From Armatimonadota bacterium (GTDB lineage: Bacteria; Armatimonadota; Fimbriimonadia; Fimbriimonadales; Fimbriimonadaceae), in assembly GCA_023392285.1 (NCBI GenBank), contig JAEVZK010000140.1, positions 1 through 38,039 of the forward strand: DNA of 38,039 nt. Reading direction: 5' to 3'. Below are positions 23,097 through 32,500 of this stretch, in pieces. The translations under genes were made by a program, and so were the position numbers. Every line of letters begins with the position of its first letter. Within the stretch, counting starts at the first letter, position 1. The notes beneath the pieces were generated by a model. It did no database searches and was not told the origin of the DNA. It saw only the letters and a list, made by a program, of their open reading frames with translations.

Positions 23097-24030
23097 TCTG
23101 CATTGATAAAGGGGTCGCCGAGGCATTCCTTGGCGACCCCTGTTCCCGTGTCCTTCGGAGCCAATCGGCCACCTGCAGCGCGGCAATCTCCTTCGCCTTT
23201 GCCTCGATCATCAGATCCGCGCTAAACGGTAAGACGCGACACATCTCCTCCAGATCTTCACGATGAATCAAGTCGTCGTGAGTACCGATTCGAGCGTTCG
23301 GCCGTTGGGAGCTAAGGTGTACCTTTGGGCGGCAGGGCCATGTGTCTCGGACTCGCTCCAGAAGGCCTGCTAAGTCGGGCGACGGATTGATCTGGAAATG
23401 GTGTAAATCGAAGACGACCGGCAGTTTCGCTGCTTCCGCCACCTCTAAGATCTGTTCCAAGTTGAATTGCCTCTCGTCGTTTTCAAGCACGAGCCGTCGT
23501 CTCAGCTTTTCCGGCAACTCGTGCAGTTGGGAGATCAGACGCTCCGTACTTCCCACTCTGTCTCCGTAGATCCCGCCTCCGTGGACGACGATCCTGTGAC
23601 TCTCATCCAATCCCATGAAGTCGAGCACAGTCGCCGCGTAATCAATTTCAGCAATTGCGGCAGATACCACGACGGGATTGGGTGAATTCAGGATCGTATA
23701 CTGGCCCGGATGCATGGAAAACCGGAAACCGCGGTCAGTCCAATAACGCCCGATGCGTTCTAGCCGTCCTGCCGCAAAGCGATACCATTCAGGATTGAAA
23801 GCAGGATGCGACGCGAAAGGAATGAGAGAACTTCCCAAGCGAAACTGACGCAAGGGTCCGGACGAAAGCTGGAAAAGAATGCGTTCCAGGTCGTCCAGAT
23901 TCTGCTGAATGGCTTCGGCGATTCTTGTTTCACCCAAGAAGCGAAGGATGAACCCATGATTTGTGGTCAGAGACCCGTCGGATAGAACGCAGGCAAAACC
24001 TATTCGTTCGATTTTCTCCGCTCCTTTCAT
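23080..24030 (-). CDS. uvsE: UV-damage endonuclease (UvsE/UVDE family)
   Basis: 316 residues from ATG 24030. TIM-barrel endonuclease that nicks 5' of UV photoproducts using divalent metals. Family blocks include RIGFACVLSDG, FRLGSSLIPFASHPAFN, FRFSMHPGQYTILNSPN, RIVVHGGGIYGD, LVLENDERQFN and VVFDLHHFQINP, which supply metal-binding His, Glu and Asp residues. DLMIEAKAKEIAAL is the conserved ending. A further 18 codons to ATG 24084 are open but not family-like. The last 25 residues after the conserved ending overlap a hairpin and then the 3' end of the convergent STN gene (17 bases). Confidence 0.9.
   Translation of the reverse strand: MKGAEKIERIGFACVLSDGSLTTNHGFILRFLGETRIAEAIQQNLDDLERILFQLSSGPLRQFRLGSSLIPFASHPAFNPEWYRFAAGRLERIGRYWTDRGFRFSMHPGQYTILNSPNPVVVSAAIAEIDYAATVLDFMGLDESHRIVVHGGGIYGDRVGSTERLISQLHELPEKLRRRLVLENDERQFNLEQILEVAEAAKLPVVFDLHHFQINPSPDLAGLLERVRDTWPCRPKVHLSSQRPNARIGTHDDLIHREDLEEMCRVLPFSADLMIEAKAKEIAALQVADWLRRTREQGSPRNASATPLSMQTTYRS
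23111..23140 (-). terminator. Hairpin inside the 3' end of uvsE
   Basis: Nine-bp stem GGGGTCGCC (23111-23119) with GGCGACCCC (23132-23140). On the minus strand it is followed by TTTATC, a short U tract, so it is better oriented for uvsE than for the STN gene, yet lies inside the uvsE frame. On the plus strand no T run follows. It may stop transcription from both sides. Confidence 0.45.
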
Positions 24031-24129
24031 CGTACAGATGACCAGAGCGCCGTCACCCGAGTTCCCGAGGAACCAGGAGTGCATCCATACAGTCGTTTAA
24101 CCACGATTTGAAGTCATACAAGGCAAACT

Positions 24130-24903
24130 ATGTCAACTTTTTACGCAGCATTTCCAGACGGTATCCAGGCAGAGCAGATGGCTCGGCAGCTCCTCGAAGA
24201 CGGAGTAGAGATCGATGACATTAGCGTCGTCACCAGAGGCTCAGACAACATTGAAGCATCCGGTGGCCCGGCAATGGGAGATGCCTCCTACTTCGTAGGT
24301 CGAGACGACGATCCACCAACGAGGCGGACGAACGGCTCCCGCGGAGCCCTATACGAGGCGGCGGAAGAGTCTGAGATTGGGGGCGGCATCGCCACCGACA
24401 CCATGGATCGCAGCGCCGACTCAGTCGACCAGATGGAAGATTCGCAAGAAGTGGCGGAGCGTGAATTCCTTGAGCCGAGGGAAGATGCATCGCACGCCTC
24501 GCATGAGATGGACGACCTTAATCGCGCGGTGAGGACAGGCTTTCCAACACCCGTGACTCCCCTGGACAAAGATCGTGCGAAACTACCGTCCGATGCCGAT
24601 GCTGCCCTGCAATCCATTCTAGTGAATGGCTTGGGTTTGGTGATTGGAGGCGGAGACTTGGCGACTGCCGCTTTCGATTGGAATGGAAAGAGCGGAAACC
24701 CAGATTCGACCGCTTTTCTCACTTACCTCCAAGATGAAGGCGTCACTCCGGCGGCGGCGAACGAGATGTTGGACATCTTTGGAAACGGAGGGAGCATATT
24801 GGCGGTCGCCCTCACTCCCAAGCTCGATGAGGCAGCTCTCGAAGAAGCGGCAAACACTTATGGTGCAGTAACTTCCGGTTGGTTTGGCGCTCCTCGTTAC
24901 TGA
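24130..24903 (+). CDS. General-stress-protein-like protein with an acidic middle
   Basis: 257 residues. The N-terminus FPDGIQAEQMARQLLEDGVE then IDDISVVTRG resembles the N-terminal module of general stress 17M/YflT-like proteins, and the C-terminal part (GLGLVIGGGDLATAAFD, DEGVTPAAANEMLDIFGNGG, SILAVAL) parallels the glycine-rich segment and second module of such proteins. Residues about 45-155 between them are long, acidic and apparently disordered. No catalytic residues are visible. An AAGG lies 9 bases before the ATG. It overlaps the convergent transporter gene by 7 bases. The family assignment is tentative. Confidence 0.72.
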   Translation: MSTFYAAFPDGIQAEQMARQLLEDGVEIDDISVVTRGSDNIEASGGPAMGDASYFVGRDDDPPTRRTNGSRGALYEAAEESEIGGGIATDTMDRSADSVDQMEDSQEVAEREFLEPREDASHASHEMDDLNRAVRTGFPTPVTPLDKDRAKLPSDADAALQSILVNGLGLVIGGGDLATAAFDWNGKSGNPDSTAFLTYLQDEGVTPAAANEMLDIFGNGGSILAVALTPKLDEAALEEAANTYGAVTSGWFGAPRY

Positions 24904-26528
24904 TCTCGCTGCGGCTGAGAATCGATGGGAATAAAGAGAACGGTGAGCACGCCCGGAATGGACAGGAACATCACCCAAAGGAAGAAATGAGCATATCCAA
25001 AGTTGGACTGGATGATGCCACTGACCACACCCGCCACGGCAATGCATAAAGCGCCCGCTCCGGTTCCGATCGCGAAATGGGCGGTTCGGTAGCGCCCGCG
25101 TTGGGCTACCTGCATCAAATAAACCATGTAGGCAGCAAAGCCAAACCCGTATCCGAACTGGTCGACAAAATCCACGCCTACCAACGTTAAGGGAACGTCG
25201 CCAAAATACGAGCCGAAATGCACGATGTTTAGGGGCACGTGAGTGGAGGCTAAGGCGAGATAAAGCAGGTTCGGAAGGTGCATACAAAGGGCGAGCGGAA
25301 TGAAGGATTTCCTTAGACCCACGCGCGAGACCAACCACCCTCCGAGCAAGCCGCCGATTACGATTCCCGCGACACCGAAATATCCCTTTATCACCCCTAA
25401 CTGATCATTGGGAATCGCGAGACCACCATTGGCTATCGAATCTTTCAGGAAGAGCGGCGACATCTTGCTCACCATCGCTTCGCCAAATCGGTAGAACAAG
25501 ATGAAGAAAAAGATCGGAACGATCCCGGGTTGCCGAACAAACGAGGCAAAGGCATCCCCCATCGGTGTATTCCGAATCGTCCTCTTCGATGCTCGGAGAC
25601 AGATCGCAAACATGGTTGCGGAGATCGCGAACTGGACGAGCTCAGCTGAAATTCCTCCCAACTGGAGACCCAGAAGATCACTCGAATTCGGCAGCATCCA
25701 ACCTTTCCACTGACCCTCAGGATCGGCTCCAAGCACCTCCCAAAGACCATGCGCTCCAAGCCGGACAAGTGAATTGAGGGCAAAATAGCCTCCTAATCCA
25801 AGGCCGAGAACGGCAAGGGTGCGCCAAACATTGCGGCCAATCTCCCCGGGTTCCGCACTGACAATCGGTTCGTCGGAGGAAATTCTTGGAACGGTGACGC
25901 GGTTTAGAAGGTGGCCGAGGGCGTAAATTCCGCCGCAAGCCGCGAGCACGATGCTCCAAGCGGTCATCTGATCCGTGCCGCCCGCTGCCAACTTTCCCGA
26001 CACCTGAACCAAGATGCCAACGCAGAACAGTCTGCCGAGTCGATAGCAAGTGGATTGCACACCCACATATTTGGCCTGCTGCTCTTTCGTCATCGCGATA
26101 ATGTAGAAACCGTCCGTCGCGATGTTGCAGAACGCGGATGCAAACGCGGTGGCCCCCAAGATTAAGAGCGAGATTTCGAAAGCAAGGGGAATCTTCAGTA
26201 CAAGGGCTGTAGCGATGAGCCCAGCCGCGCAAAGCACTTGGCCGCCTAAAATCCAAGCTCGCTTCGTACTAGTAAGATCGACGAGTGGTCCAAGCAGTAT
26301 CTGCAGGCTCCATGGAAGTGCAATCAGCGAGGTCCAGCGGGTAATGGGCTCATTGGCGATACCCATGTCCTTGTAAAAGACGGTCGCTAGTTCCTGCACT
26401 ACCGTCACGGGAATCGCCTGCATGAAGTAGAGCAGCGGAACGAACAGCCATGGATTGAAGGTTGCGATCCGGGCCTCGTCCATCACGGCTTGACTCGGAA
26501 CTTCAGAGGGTGCCTTAGCCAATGGCAT
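24897..26528 (-). CDS. Major facilitator transporter, AmpG/PAT-like
   Basis: 543 residues with about twelve to fourteen hydrophobic helices. The N-terminal part, QAIPVTVVQELATVFYKDMG then SLIALPWSLQILLGPLVDLT, fits the peptide-acetyl-CoA-transporter group that includes the muropeptide permease AmpG: helix 1, the short loop with YKDMG, and the helix 2-3 LGPLVD motif. It ends in a short polar tail. The substrate is not known; a wall fragment or a sugar is possible. It is divergent from the GH65/deacetylase pair (83 bases between starts), which makes a carbohydrate role plausible. Confidence 0.85.
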   Translation of the reverse strand: MPLAKAPSEVPSQAVMDEARIATFNPWLFVPLLYFMQAIPVTVVQELATVFYKDMGIANEPITRWTSLIALPWSLQILLGPLVDLTSTKRAWILGGQVLCAAGLIATALVLKIPLAFEISLLILGATAFASAFCNIATDGFYIIAMTKEQQAKYVGVQSTCYRLGRLFCVGILVQVSGKLAAGGTDQMTAWSIVLAACGGIYALGHLLNRVTVPRISSDEPIVSAEPGEIGRNVWRTLAVLGLGLGGYFALNSLVRLGAHGLWEVLGADPEGQWKGWMLPNSSDLLGLQLGGISAELVQFAISATMFAICLRASKRTIRNTPMGDAFASFVRQPGIVPIFFFILFYRFGEAMVSKMSPLFLKDSIANGGLAIPNDQLGVIKGYFGVAGIVIGGLLGGWLVSRVGLRKSFIPLALCMHLPNLLYLALASTHVPLNIVHFGSYFGDVPLTLVGVDFVDQFGYGFGFAAYMVYLMQVAQRGRYRTAHFAIGTGAGALCIAVAGVVSGIIQSNFGYAHFFLWVMFLSIPGVLTVLFIPIDSQPQRDQ

Positions 26529-26611
26529 AACGTGGAGACGAGTGATCGCCTCTCTATGATGCTGCCGAGAGAGATGCGGTTGCCTTAGTTGGGCAAGTTA
26601 AAATAGGTTCA

Positions 26612-28636
26612 GTGCGTCACCTCGCGATCCTGATTGCTTTGGCTTCGGCTCTTGGATGTAATGGTAATGCTAAGCACCAAGCTTCGGATAGACCCGCGCC
26701 CCCAGTCGATGGCTGGAGCGTCACCTCGATAGATCCTTCGAACGCCGATTCAGCTGTGCTCTGGAATGGCTTCATCGGCTTGCGCATAAAGTCTGACGGC
26801 ACCGCCGAAGAGACGATGTTCGACATCGCAAAATACGAGTCTGCGGGAGAAGAGAAGATCCTCCCGCAAGCCGACGTCCTGGCGGGTGAATGGTCTGCCG
26901 GAGTTCGAGGTACGCCGCTAGTGCCAACCGCTTCAGCCGATTATTCGCAGACGATCGACTTTCGCCAAGGTGAGATCAGGACGCAGTGGACTCAAGATGT
27001 CGAAGGTACGGAGGTAAACGTCCAGAGCAGCAGCACCATTGATCCCGATTTCCGGCTCGTGGCGCAAAAGTGGAGGTTCACTGCGGAAAAACCGATCAGC
27101 ATTCACTTCCGATCAGTCGTACCTGAAAGCATTCAACCAAGCCGCACTGGCACTGAGAACGCGGTTACATGGACTCAGGGTGGTGACTCGGTGGCACACG
27201 AAACCTTTCGCTCCAATCACTCAGGGGGAGGTGAGCCCTTTATGGAAGTTTCGGGGCCGCGGGTGTCGATAAGTGGGAATACTGGCGCGGGTCTCCCTTT
27301 CGAAGTGGAAATCACCGGCGATTTCAGTCCCACAACCAGTAGCCGTCCTCAGAAGTGGGATGGATCGTACTCGTCCCTTGCGAGACGGGTTAAGAGTATC
27401 TGGGAACAGCGTTGGCAGACGGATATCGAGATTGATGGACCGGTTGAAGACCAGCAGGCGGTGCGTTCATTCCTTTTCTTTCTGCGGTCCGCCCTTCACC
27501 CCGGCACAGACCGTTCCATCAGCCCGTTCGCCCTCAGCAGCGATAAATATTTCGGACATGTGTTCTGGGACGCGGACATCTGGGTTTTTCCCGCGTTGGC
27601 GCTTATCGATCCTGATCGTGCGCGGGCCATTGCCGAGTACCGACTGACTCGCTTGCCGCAGGCGCGAAGAAACTTCAACTCATGGATCGCGGCTGGGCGG
27701 CCGGTCGCGAACGGCAAAATGGGGCCACTCGCTCCCATTCCCTCCGGGGTCAAATTTCCCTGGGAAAGCAGCGTGAGCGGACGTGAGACTGTGCCTGGCT
27801 CGTCGCAATTTGAGGATCACGTGACAGGCTCGGTAGCATTCGGCCTCGTTCAAGCAGGTGCACTCGAATTGATCGATCCTAAATTGGCATCGAGCGTCGC
27901 GGGGGAAGCCGCCGAATTTTACTTGGGCCGTTCGGAAGAGGGCGAGCATGGTCGAGAGATTCACGGCGTGATGAGCCCTGACGAGAATCACATTGGCGAC
28001 AACGATCTGTATACGAACTGTCTTGCCAATTGGACCATGCAATTTGTCGGAAAGCGATCGAACACCTTCTATTTGCCTGCAGACGATCAATCTCACTTAA
28101 CTTACGATCATGACGCTCTGAGGAAGTACAAACAGGCGGCTGCAGTGCTTGCGATCTACCCTCTTCAAGATCCGATGGTGGAGAAAGAGGCCCGCACAAT
28201 GATCGAACGTTTTGGATCCAAAGTCATCCAGAATGGCCCCGCGATGTCCGATTCGGTCCATGCAATCATTTGGGCACGTCTTGGCGAGAGCGAAAGGGCT
28301 TACAACCTCTGGAAGGAGAGTTGGGAAGACTTCACCGCCGGCTCCCTGAGCCAGTTCGCGGAGAAGCGAAATCTGAAGGACACCTACTTCACAACCGGTG
28401 CCGCCGGTTGTTTACAAACAATACTGTTCGGATTTCTAGGTTTTCGGATAGACTTAAAAGAACAAGAAGGAGCCGAGTGGTCGAAACCGCTCGCGCTACA
28501 GCGAATCTTGAGCGTTAAACCAAACCTTCCCAAGGCCTGGAAAAGTGTGAAGTTAAGGAACTTCACTGTCCGGGGCAGACGCTACACCCTAATCGCCACC
28601 CACAATGGTGTGCAAGTGATTCAAGGAGACCATTAA
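26612..28636 (+). CDS. GH65-like lipoprotein glycosidase or phosphorylase
   Basis: 674 residues from GTG 26612. The start MRHLAILIALASALGC is a lipoprotein signal (Cys16). The N-terminal beta-sandwich begins about residue 35 (WSVTSIDPSNADSAVLWNGF), and the (alpha/alpha)6 barrel includes KYFGHVFWDADIWVFPALAL and HGVMSPDENHIGDNDLYTN. Glu458 in PDE is at the position of the general acid of family 65. The family includes trehalose and kojibiose enzymes and the collagen glucosylgalactosyl hydrolase. I cannot tell hydrolase from phosphorylase, although an exported position disfavours a phosphorylase. It is coupled to the deacetylase gene by a 3-base gap. Confidence 0.85.
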   Translation: MRHLAILIALASALGCNGNAKHQASDRPAPPVDGWSVTSIDPSNADSAVLWNGFIGLRIKSDGTAEETMFDIAKYESAGEEKILPQADVLAGEWSAGVRGTPLVPTASADYSQTIDFRQGEIRTQWTQDVEGTEVNVQSSSTIDPDFRLVAQKWRFTAEKPISIHFRSVVPESIQPSRTGTENAVTWTQGGDSVAHETFRSNHSGGGEPFMEVSGPRVSISGNTGAGLPFEVEITGDFSPTTSSRPQKWDGSYSSLARRVKSIWEQRWQTDIEIDGPVEDQQAVRSFLFFLRSALHPGTDRSISPFALSSDKYFGHVFWDADIWVFPALALIDPDRARAIAEYRLTRLPQARRNFNSWIAAGRPVANGKMGPLAPIPSGVKFPWESSVSGRETVPGSSQFEDHVTGSVAFGLVQAGALELIDPKLASSVAGEAAEFYLGRSEEGEHGREIHGVMSPDENHIGDNDLYTNCLANWTMQFVGKRSNTFYLPADDQSHLTYDHDALRKYKQAAAVLAIYPLQDPMVEKEARTMIERFGSKVIQNGPAMSDSVHAIIWARLGESERAYNLWKESWEDFTAGSLSQFAEKRNLKDTYFTTGAAGCLQTILFGFLGFRIDLKEQEGAEWSKPLALQRILSVKPNLPKAWKSVKLRNFTVRGRRYTLIATHNGVQVIQGDH

Positions 28637-28639
28637 CGA

Positions 28640-29398
28640 ATGCCAAACGTTGTTTTTACTGTCGATTGCGAAGGCGCCCACCACGATCGATGCTTTACCG
28701 CCGAATACATCCGCGTTTTTGAGAGTGAGTTTGTGCCAGCGACGTGGCTTATCCACGTCAGTCTGAAAGATCCGAGCGCCAACACGAATCTCTACTATCA
28801 CGAGTTCATTCATAAAATCCCCAATTGGCATGAACTGGGCATGAAGGTCAATTTTGAAAACGAGCGTGGTTACGTTGAGGATCCGAAGGAGAGAGGGAAT
28901 ATTCTTTGGGTCGCCAAGGACACGCTGAAGAGCCATATGGTGAAGGCGACCGCCTTCCGTGCTGGCGCTTTTGCCTTGCTTCCCACCGATATCCCCTACT
29001 TGGAAGAGATTGGCGTCCTGGTTGACTCGTCGATCGTGCCCGACGCCAATTACAAAATGTTCGTCGATTGGGCGGGTGCGCCCCACGAGCCGTATCACAG
29101 CTCGGCTGACGATCTCAAGAAGGAGGGCAACAGCAAAATCCTGCACATTCCCGTGGCGTGCCACGACGGCGAATATGGCTACCTCGACCGAGGCTTCGAT
29201 GCCCTGCAGCCCCTCTTCCAGGCGAACGAGAGCAGGGAAGTCATCTGTCTCGGTCTGCGCGACTATCACGACAGCGTCGAAGATCTTCGCAAGACAATTC
29301 GATATTTCCGAGATAAGGGCGCTCACTTCACGACGCTTACCCAAGCGGCAAGCGAGCATTACGAGCACCACGAAGCTCTAGCGGCGGCTGGCGTCTAA
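28640..29398 (+). CDS. Polysaccharide-deacetylase-like protein
   Basis: 252 residues. NodB-type deacetylase fold: the N-terminal FTVDCEGAHH supplies the first Asp (Asp9), then FRAGAFALLPTDIPYLEEIG and VLVDSSIVPDANY are typical of the family. The usual HSxxH motif is not obvious; HELGMKVNFENERGY is where it would be. No signal peptide is present, so it may act on cytoplasmic sugar or be noncatalytic. It starts 3 bases after the GH65 stop, hence one operon. A strong hairpin follows the gene. Confidence 0.78.
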   Translation: MPNVVFTVDCEGAHHDRCFTAEYIRVFESEFVPATWLIHVSLKDPSANTNLYYHEFIHKIPNWHELGMKVNFENERGYVEDPKERGNILWVAKDTLKSHMVKATAFRAGAFALLPTDIPYLEEIGVLVDSSIVPDANYKMFVDWAGAPHEPYHSSADDLKKEGNSKILHIPVACHDGEYGYLDRGFDALQPLFQANESREVICLGLRDYHDSVEDLRKTIRYFRDKGAHFTTLTQAASEHYEHHEALAAAGV

Positions 29399-29417
29399 AC
29401 CAGCCAACAAAAAATGG

Positions 29418-29444
29418 ATGGCGCGGAGTTCTGCTCCGCGCCAT
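29418..29444 (-). terminator. Hairpin after the deacetylase gene
   Basis: Eleven-bp perfect stem ATGGCGCGGAG with CTCCGCGCCAT around loop TTCTG. The plus strand has no T run after it, whereas the minus strand has CATTTTTTG shortly after, 3 bases beyond the stem. The element thus looks best as a minus-strand terminator although the neighbouring genes read plus; it may still protect or terminate the deacetylase mRNA. Confidence 0.5.
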
Positions 29445-29550
29445 CGCCTTGTCACATCCCCTCCTTTAGCAGGTTCCGATGAACGCGGACGATTCTTGTT
29501 GTCCAGCCAAATCGTTTCAACGTGCTTGAGCGTCTATATGTTCGCTCCCC

Positions 29551-32500
29551 ATGCGGCTCAAACGAGTACGAATATTCGGCTTTAAAACCTTTGCTGAAAA
29601 GACAGAATTCAGCCTCGAAGGTGGCTTTGTCGCGGTAGTTGGTCCAAACGGCTGCGGCAAGTCCAACCTTGTCGACGCCATCTTGTGGGGTCTGGGCGAA
29701 GGGAACAGCCGCAACCTCCGAGCTCAAACTGGCCAAGATGTAATTTTTAGCGGAAGCACAGCGAAAAAGGCGGTGGGTTTTGCCGAAGTAAGCCTCCTCT
29801 TTGACAACGAAGATGGCGCTCTCCCCATAGACACACCGGAAGTAACGATCACACGAAGGCTAAACCGAGCTGGAGAGGGCGAATACTTTATCAATCGCAT
29901 TGCCTGTCGGCAACGAGATATTCACGAATTGTTAGCCGATTCCGGGTTGGGTCGCGCTGGCTATTCGATCGTGGGCCAGAAGGAAATCGACCAAGCGCTT
30001 GCCGCATCCGCTGAAGATCGGCGCGCATGGGTCGATGAAGCGGCTGGCGTGCAGAGGTACCGCGCACGCAAGCAGGACGCACTCAAGCGCCTATCTTCTG
30101 CGAAAGACCACCTGAGCCGCGTAGATGATATTCTGCACGAGCTTGATCAGCAGCGTGAGCCACTACGAGCGGAGGCACAGGTTGCGGCTCGCTATCGTGC
30201 AATATCTTCGTCGCTTCGCGAGATCGAGACCGGATTGCTCATTCAGGATTTGTCTCGCGCAGTCGTTGAGTTGGCCGAGCTCGAACAGCGGCTGCGTTCT
30301 GCGGCCGAGACGGCGCGAGCGGAGAGCGTTCGGGCCGAGGCGTTGGACGAGGAGGATAAGGCGCTCCGGGAAGTCGTTGCTCGGCGCGACCGTGAATTGG
30401 AAGACCTCCGCGTCCGTCTACAAGACACTTTGAAAGGAGTGGAGCGATCAGAAGGTTCTGTCAAGCTTTCTGGCGAAAAGTTGAACAGTTTAGATCAGCT
30501 GGAAGAAACCCTCCGGCATCAGAATAGGGAAGTCACGTTAAATGAAAGCGAAGCTGAACTGCATCAAGCGGATTTGATGCTGAATGAGGCGGAGCAAGAA
30601 CTTGCCGACGCACAGAAGATGATCGGGGGAGCGGGTGAAGCTGCGCAGCGTTTGCATGGTCTGCTTGCTGCGGCTGAGCGTGAGCTCCAAGGTGCCCGAG
30701 ATGCGTCAGCGGCAAGGCTGAAGGCGATCGCTGAAAATGAGCATCGTCGCGAACGTCGAAAGGAAGCTCTGCGGGAATTGGAGGGCATTCAAAAAGATTT
30801 GCCGCAGCTCGAAAGGGCCGTCACCGAAGCGACGGCGGAGCAGGAAACTCTAGAAGGTGCACTGGAAAGGTCCCAGCAACGGGAACGGCTTGGCGTTCAG
30901 CAACTGCGAGAACTGGATGGCGAAATTGCCCGATCATCTTCGCGATCTCGAGAACTTCTTGCGGAACGCGCAGCTCTAGAGGGGCGAAGACGGGGTATCG
31001 AAGCGACTCTCGCCGCAAACGAGGGTCTCACTCAGGGCTCCCGGGCCGTTTTGGAAGCGGCAAGAACAGGGAAGTTGGAGGGCCACTTCACTCCGGTGGG
31101 CGAGGCGATGCAAACCGAGCGGACATATGCCCTAGCCCTCGAAACCGCACTAGGAGCTACCGCGAACGACCTGATCGTGGACAGCGACAGCGACGCTAAG
31201 GGCGCGATCGCATACCTGAAGCAAAACCGACTAGGACGCGCGACATTCCAGCCCCTCAACCTCATTCGCCGAAACGATGTTAACCAAGAACTGAGGCGTC
31301 TTCTGACCTCGCCCGGGATCATTGGCCGTGCCTCGGAACTTCTGACCTGCGACTCTCGATTCCGGCCCGTCTTTGAAAGTCTGCTGGGAAAAGTGCTCGT
31401 GATCAGTGATTTGGATTCGAGCCTTAGGTTAGCAAAGACTTACGGGTGGAGCCGCCTCGTCACTCTGGAAGGGGAGGTAGTACACGCCTCGGGTGCAGTA
31501 ACGGGAGGCGTTCAAGCCCGAGCGAATTACGGCCTCGTGCAACGAAAGGCAGATCTTAAGGAGTTGCACACGCAAATCGATCGACTCGATCAGTCGCTGC
31601 GTGAAGCCGAAATAGAGATGTCGAAGGTAAATCAACTGAGAGCCGAGACCGAGACCGAGATGAAGTTGGAGCGCGCAAAGTTAGAGGACTTGGTGGCGGA
31701 GATTCGTAACGCGAAGCAGCTCACCCAAACTCTGCAGCTCGAACTTGCGCAAGGTCGCCGCTCCCTTGCAAAGCTCGAGTCTGAGCTGGACCTCTTGGTT
31801 GAAACGTCACTAAGCACTGATGCCCCGAATACAGATGAGTTACAAGCCAAGCGAGACTCGCTCATCGAACAGCTTGCTTCGAAATCAGCTGACGCTAACC
31901 AGGCGCAGCAAAAGCTGCGCGATGCTGAAAAACGAGTGCGGGAGGCGAACACTCACCGGGCCGCATGCCTTCGAAGACTTGAATCGGCGAAGGCTTCAGT
32001 TGACGGCCGGGAGGCGCGCCTTGCCGGCCTTAGCAACGAGCGGGAGAAGCTCAGAATGGAGATGAAGCGCCACCAAGAAGCTCGTGACCGCCAATTTGCC
32101 TTGAGCCGACAGTTTCAGGCGGAACTGCGGGACGTTCAAGTCGCTCGCGATAAGGCCTCCCAATCGTCATTTGAGAAGAACGAACAGGCAAAGAGGGCCA
32201 GAGAGACACTCTCCGCCTTGGCGTCAGCGAATCACCAGTCAGAACTAGCGCGGGCGCGGGCGGAAGGAAGGCGCGCGGTAGCGGAAGAGCGACTCTTGGA
32301 AGAATATGGAATTGGTGCCGAGGAAGCTCTGCTGCAAGCTCAGGAGTTGGTGGTGCCAGCTGACGCAGCCCCTCTTGCGAGTCGTCTTCGACGTGAAATC
32401 AAGGCGATGGGGATCGTCAACTTGGGAGCGATCGAAGCTTTCGAGAGGCTGACCGCGCGCTACGAGGAGTTGACCAGCCAGCGTTCGGACATAGTCGAAG

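Noticed and set aside
22641..23186. Minus-strand frame rich in His and Arg opposite the repeat region
   Set aside because: It is the complement of the repeat-coding strand, so its repeats are a by-product.
28589..29371. 260-codon minus-strand frame opposite the deacetylase gene
   Set aside because: It is a long mirror frame of a coding region with regular codon structure on the plus strand; the residues show no domain.
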